From contig NZ_CP118259.1 of assembly GCF_013337045.2 (NCBI RefSeq), positions 992,001 to 1,056,000 of the forward strand: a DNA stretch of 64,000 nucleotides. Reading direction: 5' to 3'. A model generated the notes under the pieces. That model had not been told where the DNA came from. It worked only from the letters and a program-made list of their open reading frames with translations, and did not search any database. Numbering within the stretch: the first letter of the stretch is position 1; every line of letters begins with the position of its first letter. The position numbers and the translations under genes were made by a program. Positions 9,148 through 17,618 of this stretch are shown piece after piece. The stretch is from Agrobacterium vitis (GTDB taxonomy: Bacteria; Pseudomonadota; Alphaproteobacteria; Rhizobiales; Rhizobiaceae).

Positions 9148-10419
9148 TCATTCACCAATCTGATTGGCGAGCCGCAAGGTCGTGTGGTCTCCGGGCGTTC
9201 GAAGTCTGCTGTCGGTTTCGTGTTTGATCACCGGGCATGGCGTGGTTTGCGGCAGTAGGTCCCGGTAGATTGCCAATGTTTCGGCCACCATTTTTTCAAG
9301 CCGGTAGTTGTTACGGCGGCTCAAGGCGCCAGCCGCAAGCTGCGCCCGCATCAGGGGATCGCGAAAGGCGGCCATGGCGTCTGAAAGCGGCTTGATCTCA
9401 TCGCTATTGGGAACGGCAAAGCCGTTGACGCCATTCTCCAGCACAACGCTCGTTCCACCCACTGCTGTCAAAACGAGGGGAAGGCCACCGGCTGCGGCCT
9501 CCAGCATTGCATAGGACATGGCCTCGTAGCGGCTCGGAGCAACCAGGATGTCGAAAGCCTGGATGGCATCATGTCCGCTCATATCGCTACGGATCTGTGC
9601 CTTGCCATCAAGACCGAGGATATGGATCAAGTTGCGCAGTTCCGCCTCCCGCTCGCCGCTGCCAATCATCACCAACCGTGCCTGAGGCATCAGGTCTGCA
9701 ATGCTGGCAAAGGCGTGGATCAGCCGCTCCGGAGCTTTCTGGGCGACGAGCCTGCCGATGAAACCGAAAACCAGGTGCTCATGGGCAATGCCGAAGCGTG
9801 TGCGTGTCTCCGAGCGGGCGTCGCCGGGCGGATATTTGACGCCATTGGCGACAATGCGGAGTGTTCGCGCCGGAATGCCCAGCGCCACGGCATGATGATA
9901 TTCGTCCGGCGAAACGCAAATCACCCGGTCGCTGAAGAACCTCCCAAGCAGCCGTTCCACGCCGCCATAGACCAGACGGCCTTTGGAGCCGAGCGTCGGG
10001 TCCATGGTGCGGAAGGCGTGGGGCGTGTAAAGCACGGGTGGATTGCGCCCGGGCAGGGTTGCCAGTCGGGTCAGCGCGCCGGCCTTTGAACTGTGGCCAT
10101 GCACGATGTCGAATGGGCCTTTGTCGCGGATCAGCCGCCGCAGCGCGCTATAGGAGGCCAAATCCCAGGGGCCGACCGCACGGTGCATGTCCAGCGTAAT
10201 GATCTCGTGCAGCGGCAGCGCCAGCAATTCGGCAACGAACCGGCTTTCGGCTCTTAAAGGAGAATAGACAGCGGTTACCGTTTGGCCGCAGGCAGCGAGG
10301 CCTGCACAAAGATCGATAAAATGACGGCCGGAGCCACCGCCGCTCGGCTCCAAGACCTGCAAGATTCGCAGATGCTGCCCATTGGCAATTCCCTGGCCAT
10401 CCCTGACGTTTTCCTCCAC
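9148..10419 (-). CDS. GT4 family glycosyltransferase (polysaccharide locus)
   Basis: A GT-B fold glycosyltransferase of 423 residues. The N-domain starts LRILQVLEPSGGGSGRHFIDL, the donor-binding C-domain has FGFIGRLVAQKAPERLIHAF, and the retaining-enzyme motif E-x7-E is seen in SRYEAMSYAMLEA. It should add a sugar from a nucleotide donor to the lipid-linked repeat unit at the cytosolic face. I chose the GTG at 10419, about 8 bases after a CGGGGG run and 22 bp after the upstream gene's stop. A longer frame begins at 10536, inside the preceding gene. It is the last gene of a minus-strand operon. Confidence 0.85.
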   Translation of the reverse strand: MEENVRDGQGIANGQHLRILQVLEPSGGGSGRHFIDLCAGLAACGQTVTAVYSPLRAESRFVAELLALPLHEIITLDMHRAVGPWDLASYSALRRLIRDKGPFDIVHGHSSKAGALTRLATLPGRNPPVLYTPHAFRTMDPTLGSKGRLVYGGVERLLGRFFSDRVICVSPDEYHHAVALGIPARTLRIVANGVKYPPGDARSETRTRFGIAHEHLVFGFIGRLVAQKAPERLIHAFASIADLMPQARLVMIGSGEREAELRNLIHILGLDGKAQIRSDMSGHDAIQAFDILVAPSRYEAMSYAMLEAAAGGLPLVLTAVGGTSVVLENGVNGFAVPNSDEIKPLSDAMAAFRDPLMRAQLAAGALSRRNNYRLEKMVAETLAIYRDLLPQTTPCPVIKHETDSRLRTPGDHTTLRLANQIGE

Positions 10420-10441
10420 TAAACGCGTCCCCCGATGTTCC

Positions 10442-11665
10442 CTAGTGTCTTTGCCAATTGATTTCCAGTGCTCTGCATCCCCAAAGGATTCCGAACAGCA
10501 GGTACACATGTCGCCAATGATCGATATCGATGACATTGCCGATCAGGGCATGGCCGATCAGCACGATCCAGGCAATCATCAGATAGGGTTGCCAAGGGCG
10601 GTCATAGAGCAGACATTTGAAGCCGAAGCAAATGCTCCAGATCAGCATGGCGATAAAACAGACGAAGCCGAGCCACCCATAGGATGTCAGGGTTTTCAGC
10701 CAGATATTGTGCTCGTCCTCCGGAAAGATCTTGCTGAACACCATCGGCCCGATCCCGAGTGGCTTTTCCATCGACATCAGAAAGCCGATCTTGTGACGCT
10801 CGAAGCGGCCGAGATGGCCGCCATCATAGTCTTGCACAAGCTGGGTGCGGCTGGAAAACAGGTCACGCACCTGCTGGAATTGCAGGGCGACGGTCAGCGC
10901 CACAACGAGAGCGATGGCCGCCGTCAGCGCCAGCAGCACGATCTTCAGGCGGAAGGCACTGCTGCGCTCCTTGATCAGCAGGATCAGTACCATGGCAATG
11001 GCGCTAAATAGGAAAAGCGCCCAGGCCGCCCGTGAAAAGGACAGGAAAACCCCAAGTGCGAGGATCAGCAGACAGAGGATTTTCCAGGGTGCGTCCAACA
11101 GCCTGCCAGTCAAAAGCCCATGGATGAGATAGAGCGACGGAGCAATCAGAAACGGACCAAACACATTGGGGTCCTGGAAAGCCCCCATGGCCCGATCATA
11201 GCGTGTAAACATTTCAGCGCCGGGAAAGGCGTGGAAATAGCCCAGGATTCCCAGAAGGGACGTGGCGACAGCGGCTAGAACCCAGGCATTGAAGATCAAT
11301 CGTAGACGTTCATGCCGGTCCTCAATGATGGCCGCATAGAAAACCGAGGTCACGGCGAGGAAGGTCGAGACGGCAACATAGAGCGGGCCTTCATCAAGGT
11401 CCGTCATTGTCGTCAACGAGATCATGCCGCCGACATTGAAGGTGAGCATCAGCGCCAGAAGCGGTGCGACGCTGCGGGAAATTTTCAGGCCCAGCAGGAA
11501 CCATAGCGGGATCTGCGCCGCCATGAACAATTCGTAAGGGGCTGGCTCCATGAACACGAAGCCGAGCAGAAACACGCCAAAGCCGACCAGCGCCGATCCG
11601 GTCAGGGTAATGGCTGCAAAGCCTGGCCGGAAAGGCGGGCTGCTGTGGTGGCTGACCGCGCTCAA
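10442..11665 (-). CDS. O-antigen ligase / Wzy-type polymerase membrane protein
   Basis: A 407-residue integral membrane protein with about ten hydrophobic helices and a large periplasmic loop containing RAMGAFQDPNVFGPF, the pattern of the Wzy_C/WaaL family. The C-terminal part has EDEHNIWLKTLTSYGWLGF, another family feature. It should polymerise or ligate undecaprenyl-linked repeat units in the periplasm. Its start overlaps the stop of the preceding sugar transferase gene by four bases, so the two are coupled. Polymerase and ligase cannot be told apart from sequence; the setting with Wza and Wzz proteins favours polymerase. Confidence 0.82.
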   Translation of the reverse strand: MSAVSHHSSPPFRPGFAAITLTGSALVGFGVFLLGFVFMEPAPYELFMAAQIPLWFLLGLKISRSVAPLLALMLTFNVGGMISLTTMTDLDEGPLYVAVSTFLAVTSVFYAAIIEDRHERLRLIFNAWVLAAVATSLLGILGYFHAFPGAEMFTRYDRAMGAFQDPNVFGPFLIAPSLYLIHGLLTGRLLDAPWKILCLLILALGVFLSFSRAAWALFLFSAIAMVLILLIKERSSAFRLKIVLLALTAAIALVVALTVALQFQQVRDLFSSRTQLVQDYDGGHLGRFERHKIGFLMSMEKPLGIGPMVFSKIFPEDEHNIWLKTLTSYGWLGFVCFIAMLIWSICFGFKCLLYDRPWQPYLMIAWIVLIGHALIGNVIDIDHWRHVYLLFGILWGCRALEINWQRH

Positions 11666-13212
11666 TAAGCGTTTTCCGTGTTGAAAAGGCTGATCGGCGT
11701 CATCAACAGGATCTTCAGGTCAAACAGTAGCGACCAGTTCTCGATATAATAGAGGTCATGGGCGGTTCTGCCCTTGATCTTGTCGTCGGTATCGATCTCG
11801 CCACGCCAACCCTTGATCTGCGCCCAGCCGGTGACACCGGGCTTGACCCGGTGGCGGGCAAAATAGCTCTCGACGATTTCGCTGTAATGGCGGTTGCGGG
11901 TTTGCGCCATGACCGCATGCGGGCGAGGCCCAACCAGCGAAAGATCGCCGCGCAACACATTGAACAATTGCGGCAATTCATCCATCGAGGATTTGCGCAG
12001 CCAGCGGCCGACGGGCGTGACGCGCGGATCGTTCTTGGTGACGGCCAGTTTGGCGGTCGGGTCGCTCATTTCCGTATACATCGAGCGGAACTTCAGGACG
12101 TTGATGACCTCGTTGTTGAAGCCATGGCGCTTCTGCACGAACAGAACCGGCCCTTTCGATGTGGATTTGATAGCGATGGCGGCGAGCGCCATGACCGGCC
12201 AGAACACGGCCAAGGCCGCCAGACTGAAAATGATGTCGAAGGCTCGTTTGGCAACCTGGTCCCAATCACGGATCGGCTTATCGACCAGATCCAGCATCGG
12301 CAGGTCGCCGACATGGGAATAGGCGCGGGGCCTGAATCTCAGGCTGTTGGAATGGGCCGCCAGCCGAATATCCACCGGCAGGACCCAAAGCAGTTTCAGC
12401 AATTCCAGAATACGCGCTTCCGCGCTGATCGGCAGGGCGATGATCAGCATGTCGATCCGTGTTTCCCGCGCAAAGGCCACCAGTTCGGCAACGGTGCCGA
12501 GCTTGGGATAGCCCGCGACGATGTTCGGCGACCGGTCGCCTTGTCGATCGTCGAAAATACCGCAGATACGGATATCGTTATCCGGCTGGCTTTCCAGCGT
12601 GCGGATCAATTGTTTGGCAGGCTCTCCACCGCCAACCACCACGGCGCGTCGCTCTATAATGCCGTTACGGGTCCAGCTGCGAATGGCCAGTGCCATGCCA
12701 TAGCGTTCAAGCAGGAGAAACAGGGCAGCGGTTGCCGCCCAGGTCGCCAACCAGGAAACGGTAAACAGCTGGGCATTCCAGGCAAAGTGAATGCCGACCA
12801 TCAAGGCGATAACCAGAAGCCAACTGGTCAGGGCCCGCTTTACCGAGCGGATTGGACGGCGCAGCGTGTGTATCTGGTAGCCGTCGGCAAATTGCGTGAA
12901 CAGGACAAAAACAATCGCTCCAAGGGCGCCGAACGCACCAAGGGGCAGGAGTGTGTCGAGCGGTCCGTCCATCGTCAACCAGCCAGAGAGCAGGCTGGTG
13001 GCAATCAGCCAGGAAAATTCCAGCAGGCCGAACTGCCCCAGCATGATGCTGGGCGAGCGATTGGCACGGCGTAATTGATCGGCCACCCGGCTGGCGAGTG
13101 GTGACAATTCGACTGTTGGCGACGATGCAGAGCCGCTTGCGCGGGTCTGTTCAGCCTCTTCCTTCAGTTTTTGACGGAGCTTTGCTACATCCAAAGTCTC
13201 TAGCGCCCTCAT
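11662..13212 (-). CDS. Polyprenyl glycosylphosphotransferase (initiating sugar transferase)
   Basis: A 516-residue membrane enzyme that transfers a hexose-1-phosphate to undecaprenyl phosphate, the first step of repeat-unit synthesis. It has an N-terminal block of about four helices, a Rossmann-like region starting RRAVVVGGGEPAKQL (near residue 190), a further helix (FDIIFSLAALAVFWPVMAL) and the C-terminal bacterial sugar transferase domain with KFRSMYTEM, SSMDELPQLFNVLRGDLS, VGPRPHA and KPGVTGWAQIKGWRG. By family and position it corresponds to UppE of the Agrobacterium unipolar polysaccharide locus; that assignment is inference. Confidence 0.9.
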   Translation of the reverse strand: MRALETLDVAKLRQKLKEEAEQTRASGSASSPTVELSPLASRVADQLRRANRSPSIMLGQFGLLEFSWLIATSLLSGWLTMDGPLDTLLPLGAFGALGAIVFVLFTQFADGYQIHTLRRPIRSVKRALTSWLLVIALMVGIHFAWNAQLFTVSWLATWAATAALFLLLERYGMALAIRSWTRNGIIERRAVVVGGGEPAKQLIRTLESQPDNDIRICGIFDDRQGDRSPNIVAGYPKLGTVAELVAFARETRIDMLIIALPISAEARILELLKLLWVLPVDIRLAAHSNSLRFRPRAYSHVGDLPMLDLVDKPIRDWDQVAKRAFDIIFSLAALAVFWPVMALAAIAIKSTSKGPVLFVQKRHGFNNEVINVLKFRSMYTEMSDPTAKLAVTKNDPRVTPVGRWLRKSSMDELPQLFNVLRGDLSLVGPRPHAVMAQTRNRHYSEIVESYFARHRVKPGVTGWAQIKGWRGEIDTDDKIKGRTAHDLYYIENWSLLFDLKILLMTPISLFNTENAY

Positions 13213-13312
13213 CGCGGCAATTCATTTTGCAACGTTGGATTACCGCAAATGTGCTAAAAAACCTTTAGCTTTGGCAGGACCCGTCCCACGATGATGCAGG
13301 TCGCGGCGGCTG

Positions 13313-14449
13313 TCAAACCGAATGAGCGTGGTAGAGCGCCAGCATTTGTGTAGCCATGGCAGAGGCAGAAAATCGCGAATGGAAGAGGATCGGGTCAGGC
13401 ATGACCGCCTGTTTCCAGTCGGGTTGGGTCAGAGCCTGCACCATGGTAGCGGCTAGTTCCTCGACGTTGTCGGGCGCAACAAGTGCGGCGCTGGTCTTGC
13501 CCAGGGCTTCCGGAATGCCGCCGACGGCGCTGGCAATCACCGATTTTCCGGCGGCAATTGCCTCCAGCACGATATAGGGCATGGATTCGGCCCTGGAGGG
13601 GACGACGACAATATTGCTGAAGGCAAAGGCTTCCGAGACCCGCATGGCAGGCAGCAATTGCATGCGAAGGCCAAGGCCGCGCTGGTGAATCTGCTGCTCA
13701 TATCTGTCTCGGTCCGGGCCATCGCCGATGACAGCGCCGGTCAGAGGACGCCCCAGCAACCGTTCCGCCTCCAGCACGGCGTTGATGAAGACGTCAGGGC
13801 CTTTCAGATCCCGCAACATGCCGATGAAGACGAAGTCCACGGATGCGTCACGGAGTGGTACAGGTCGAAATTCACTCTCGCTGATCCCATTCAAAATCAA
13901 TCGGGAGTCGCAGCTCGGTTTTCCCACCTTTTGCCCGTAGGACCATTGCTCGAAGCCGCAGACAAAGGCGATGGCTTCGGTCTGGCGTTCCAACAGCTTT
14001 TCCAGGGCAAAGATCAGTCTGCCAACCGGACTGTTGCGGCGATAATGCAGGCTGCCGCCATGCGGTGAATAGATGCGGACAACCTTTGATCCCTGCATGC
14101 GAAGCGCCGTGCCAATGATGCGGGCGAGGGCGCCGCCCTTGGCACCGTGACCATGCAGTATATCGGGCTTCAGGCTCTTGATATGCCGATAGCAGGAGCG
14201 CACCGCGCTGATATCGTCAAAGCCAATGGCGCGCCGGATCGGTTGGCGAATAAGGCCGAGCTTCAGGCGGGGCATTAATTCCGCAAACAGGGCGTCCTCA
14301 TGATCGCCGCCGGTGCTGCTGTCGCAGATGATACCGACAGAATGGCCGAGCGCGTCGTGATGCTCGACCAGATCGCGCACATGCCGGAAAATGCCGCCAA
14401 TTGGCGAGCGGAAGCAATGGATGATCCGCAGCCCGTCTTCATCCGGCAT
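13313..14449 (-). CDS. GT4 family glycosyltransferase (polysaccharide locus)
   Basis: A 378-residue GT-B glycosyltransferase. The N-domain begins LRIIHCFRSPIGGIFRHVRDL, with DILHGHGAKGGALAR at about residue 95. The C-domain has VFIGMLRDLKGPDVFI and the E-x7-E motif in SRAESMPYIVLEA followed by GGIPEAL. It acts on the growing lipid-linked glycan in the cytosol. The start ATG shares one base with the TGA of the Wza-like gene (TGATG), so translation is coupled. It resembles the second GT4 of this locus only at family level, so the two probably add different sugars. Confidence 0.87.
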   Translation of the reverse strand: MPDEDGLRIIHCFRSPIGGIFRHVRDLVEHHDALGHSVGIICDSSTGGDHEDALFAELMPRLKLGLIRQPIRRAIGFDDISAVRSCYRHIKSLKPDILHGHGAKGGALARIIGTALRMQGSKVVRIYSPHGGSLHYRRNSPVGRLIFALEKLLERQTEAIAFVCGFEQWSYGQKVGKPSCDSRLILNGISESEFRPVPLRDASVDFVFIGMLRDLKGPDVFINAVLEAERLLGRPLTGAVIGDGPDRDRYEQQIHQRGLGLRMQLLPAMRVSEAFAFSNIVVVPSRAESMPYIVLEAIAAGKSVIASAVGGIPEALGKTSAALVAPDNVEELAATMVQALTQPDWKQAVMPDPILFHSRFSASAMATQMLALYHAHSV

Positions 14450-15018
14450 CAGAACAGCCGTTCGCGCACATAAACCGTGTCACCGGCAATGATTGGGTCG
14501 GTGATCGGCACCCGGCCCGTGGCGATGGTGCCGTTGACCTTGCGGGTCACATCTACGTCGCGCTCGTTGGCGCGGCTGGTGAACCCACCGGCAACGGCGA
14601 TGGCATTTTGCACCGTCATGCCCGGCACATAGGAATACTGCCCCGGCTGGCCAACTTCGCCCATGACGAAGATCGAGCGGTAGCGGTCGATCTCGATGCT
14701 GACATCGGGATCGCGCAGATAGCCCTTGCGCAGCCGCTGGGCAATGGTGCCTTCCAGCTGTGGCATGGTGGTGCCGCGCGCCGCGACCTGGCCGATCAGC
14801 GGAAAGGCGATATAGCCGGCCTGATCCACGGTATAGGTATTGCTCAGATTGGCCTGGTCGAACACGGTGATGCGCAGCCGGTCGCCGCTGTCCAGCCGGT
14901 AGGGCTGGATCGTTGCTTCCTGGAAGACTTTCGAAGCCGGCTTATAGGTGGCGCAGCTGGAAAGCGCCGCCAGCAGGGTGACGGCAACAGCCAGCAAGAT
15001 CTGTTTGGCGGTGACCAT
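14449..15018 (-). CDS. Polysaccharide export lipoprotein (Wza/GumB family)
   Basis: An outer-membrane auxiliary protein of 190 residues. The N-terminus is a lipoprotein signal (VTLLAALSSC, lipobox Cys near residue 21). A Poly_export domain follows (YRLDSGDRLRITVFDQ, then a TYTVDQAGYIAFPLIGQV block), with a SLBB-like domain containing VMGEVGQPGQYSYVPGMTVQNAIA. It is shorter than E. coli Wza because it lacks the C-terminal helix. The Met at 15018 has GGGAG about 8 bases upstream; longer frames to 15102 lack this. It heads the minus-strand operon, divergent from the Wzz-like gene. It is comparable to UppC of Agrobacterium. Confidence 0.88.
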   Translation of the reverse strand: MVTAKQILLAVAVTLLAALSSCATYKPASKVFQEATIQPYRLDSGDRLRITVFDQANLSNTYTVDQAGYIAFPLIGQVAARGTTMPQLEGTIAQRLRKGYLRDPDVSIEIDRYRSIFVMGEVGQPGQYSYVPGMTVQNAIAVAGGFTSRANERDVDVTRKVNGTIATGRVPITDPIIAGDTVYVRERLF

Positions 15019-15195
15019 GCGCACGCTCCCATAGAAGATAATCATGTTCTTATCGGCCAGTATGGTTAAGGGAGTGTAAAGATCGGAGCGCAAGTCCGGC
15101 AAGCTTATCCTGCAATCTCCGCGATGACCACAGGCGGTTAACGCTTGAGTTACTATGTTCGTTTACGCTCCGGACAGATTTGAAGGAGGGATGGA

Positions 15196-17439
15196 ATGTC
15201 GGGTCAGCCGGTCGCCGCCCATCAGGACGTAGATATCGATCTCTTGCAGCTGTTTCGCGCCGTCTGGCAGCGAAAGGGCAGAGTGTTGCTTGTCACTTGT
15301 CTGGCCGCAGGCGTCGCCTTTGCCGGGGCCAGCATGATCCGTCCGACCTACCGCGCCGAAACTACGGTCTTGATCGAGCCGCGCGCACCCAATTACGATG
15401 CGGAAAACGCCAAGTCGGCGGCCTCCGAACCGGTTCTGGACGAGCTGAATATTGCCAGTCAGGTGCAGCTGTTCCGATCTGTCGATCTGATCCGCCAGGT
15501 GGTGAAGGATCTCAAGCTCTATGAACTGACGGAATTCGACCCTGATCTGCATCCCTCCGCCCTGTCGGACCTGATGGTGATGCTGCATCTGAAAAAGAAC
15601 CCGCTCGATCTGGCGCCTGAAGACCGGGTGATCCGCACCTTCCTGGAAAAGCTTCAGGTCTATCAGGTGGAGAAGTCACGGGTTATCGGCATCGAGTTTT
15701 CCTCCAAGGATGCAAGGCTCGCCGCTGCCATTCCCAATGAAATGGTCAAGGTCTATCTGGCGATCCAGAGCGGCGCCAAGCTTGATAGCAATGAGGACGC
15801 GGCCCGCTGGCTGGAGCCGGAAATTTCCAATCTGCGCCAGAAGGTGTCCGACGCGGAAAAGAAAGTCGCGGATTATCGCCGCAATGCCGATCTGCTGTCG
15901 ACCGGCGAGGGCGGTACATTCGCCTCCAAGCAGCTCAACGATATATCGACGGAATTGGCGCGGGTGCGCACCGACCGTGCCAGTGCCCAGGCACGAGCTG
16001 AAAATGCCAAGGCATCGCTGAAAGCCGGGCGGTCGACCGACAATCTCGATATCGTCATGGCCTCTCCTGCCGTGCAGCAGTTGAAACAGGCGGAAGCCGC
16101 CGTACAGGCACAAATCTCCGACCTCTCCACCAGTCTTCTGGATGGTCACCCGCGCATCAAGGCGCTGCGGGCCCAATTGGCCAACCTGCGCCAGCAATTG
16201 GCCGAGGAGACCAGAAAAGTGGTTTCCAGCCTGGAAACCGAGGCCAATGTGGCGCGGATGCGCGAAGCGGAGCTTGACCGGCAACTGACCACCCTCAAGG
16301 CACAAAGCGCCAAGGCTGGGGACAGCCAGGTCGGGCTTGCCGCGCTCGAGCGCGAAGCCAGCGCCCAGCGGCAATTGCTGGAAACCTATCTTGCCCGCTA
16401 CCGCGAAGCCACCAGCCGGCTGGACAGCAATGCCAGCCCTGCCGATGCCCGGGTGATTTCCCGCGCCTCCGAGCCGAGTGAACCGAATTTCCCCAAGGTC
16501 CTGCCGATCACAGTTGTGGCCGCCATGGCGGCTCTGGTGTTGAGCGTGATCGTCATCATGTTGGCGGAACTGTTCAGTGGCCGGGCGCTGAAGCCTGTCG
16601 GCCCTGTTGATCCAGACCGCAGCGGGCGGTTTGCGCAGGAATATCCCCGCCGCCGGACCGGTGAGCCTGCCTTTGACGAACCAGCAGCCGCGCCTGCAAA
16701 GCAGAAGCCAAGACTGGATGCGGCGGCGGCTGCTATCGCAGCGACGGCAGCAGCCGAACGGATCGAAAAGGAAACTCCGCCCATCGCACCGGCAGATCCT
16801 GAAGGTGAAAGCGATCAACATCCCGCGGCCCTTACCGATGCCGATCATGAGTTTTCAATCGCGTCGGTGGCGCGTTATCTGACGCGGCATGGTATTTCCA
16901 AAGCGGTGGTCATCTCGCCTTCCGGCGATGACGGATCGGCGGCAACGGTGCTTTTGGCACGCGCCGTGGCCAAAGCCGAACGCACGGTGATCCTGATTGA
17001 CATGACCGGCTCCGGCTATCCGACAGCGCTGATGGCCGAGCGAAACGATCTGCCCGGCGTGACCGATCTGCTCTGCGGCGACGTTGCCTTTGGTGAAACC
17101 ATCCATTCCGACCGATTGTCAAACGCCCATATCGTGCCGAAGGGCAATAGCGATATCCGTCAGGCGCTGCGTGGCATCGAGCGGCTGTCCATGGTGGTCG
17201 AGGCGCTTGCCGACGTTTACGACTTGGTCCTGATCGAATGCGGCCCGGCCAGCGCCGACAATGTCGTTGGCCTGTGCAAGGCCCAGGACCATGAAGTCAT
17301 CCTCTCTGCGCCCAATCCGGACCGCAAGCAATTGGCGCAAATCATGACCGCCTTCGAAGCCGTGGGCTATAGTGATCTGGTGCTGATGAGTGACGACAGT
17401 GCGGTGCCACCGGATGATGGTGGCCAGCGGGTGGCTTGA
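15196..17439 (+). CDS. Wzz/GumC-like chain-length protein with degenerate BY-kinase domain
   Basis: A 747-residue inner-membrane co-polymerase. It has a transmembrane helix at about 29-48, a periplasmic Wzz domain, long coiled-coil segments (about 200-400), a PNFPKVLP motif just before the second helix (about 437-460), a low-complexity Ala/Pro linker (490-550) and a C-terminal P-loop ATPase-like domain. That last domain is catalytically degenerate: the Walker A position reads SPSGDDGSAAT without the GK[ST], the A' motif keeps one Asp (ILIDMTGSG), Walker B is LVLIECGP, and there is no tyrosine cluster at the C-terminus. It should control export and chain length with the divergent Wza-like protein. 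GGAGGG precedes the start by five bases. Confidence 0.87.
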   Translation: MSGQPVAAHQDVDIDLLQLFRAVWQRKGRVLLVTCLAAGVAFAGASMIRPTYRAETTVLIEPRAPNYDAENAKSAASEPVLDELNIASQVQLFRSVDLIRQVVKDLKLYELTEFDPDLHPSALSDLMVMLHLKKNPLDLAPEDRVIRTFLEKLQVYQVEKSRVIGIEFSSKDARLAAAIPNEMVKVYLAIQSGAKLDSNEDAARWLEPEISNLRQKVSDAEKKVADYRRNADLLSTGEGGTFASKQLNDISTELARVRTDRASAQARAENAKASLKAGRSTDNLDIVMASPAVQQLKQAEAAVQAQISDLSTSLLDGHPRIKALRAQLANLRQQLAEETRKVVSSLETEANVARMREAELDRQLTTLKAQSAKAGDSQVGLAALEREASAQRQLLETYLARYREATSRLDSNASPADARVISRASEPSEPNFPKVLPITVVAAMAALVLSVIVIMLAELFSGRALKPVGPVDPDRSGRFAQEYPRRRTGEPAFDEPAAAPAKQKPRLDAAAAAIAATAAAERIEKETPPIAPADPEGESDQHPAALTDADHEFSIASVARYLTRHGISKAVVISPSGDDGSAATVLLARAVAKAERTVILIDMTGSGYPTALMAERNDLPGVTDLLCGDVAFGETIHSDRLSNAHIVPKGNSDIRQALRGIERLSMVVEALADVYDLVLIECGPASADNVVGLCKAQDHEVILSAPNPDRKQLAQIMTAFEAVGYSDLVLMSDDSAVPPDDGGQRVA

Positions 17440-17440
17440 A

Positions 17441-17610
17441 ATTTGTCAGGGGAACGTGGAAACCGGTTTTCTTGGAGAGGTAAACGACAATAAGAAGATC
17501 TAAAGTGTGTGTGGTTCAATTGTCGAGGTACACGACGCAAACATCCTCTCGGCTGCGCACCCGAAAAACTTTTGCGTTCTGTACTATGGTTCAATCTTAA
17601 CCTAACAAAC
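17441..17610. repeat. RIME-like mosaic element split by a 66-bp insert
   Basis: The left part (17441-17520) matches the intact copy at 42455, including GTGGAAACCGGTTTTC. At TGGTTCAAT (17512-17520) the match stops. After 66 bp of unrelated sequence the same nine bases recur (17587-17595) and the match resumes with CTTAACCTAACAAACTC. The insert holds an inverted repeat, ACGCAAA (17535-17541) and TTTGCGT (17571-17577). The element lies between the convergent ends of the Wzz-like and GNAT genes. Confidence 0.6.
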
Positions 17611-17618
17611 TCAAGCCT

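Noticed and set aside
11758..13074. A 438-codon plus-strand frame across the initiating sugar transferase gene
   Set aside because: It is antisense to a gene with complete family motifs, and the product is Gly/Arg/Gln/His-rich without domains.
15676..16848. A 390-codon minus-strand frame across the Wzz-like gene
   Set aside because: Antisense shadow of the coiled-coil region, with no recognisable domain or ribosome site.
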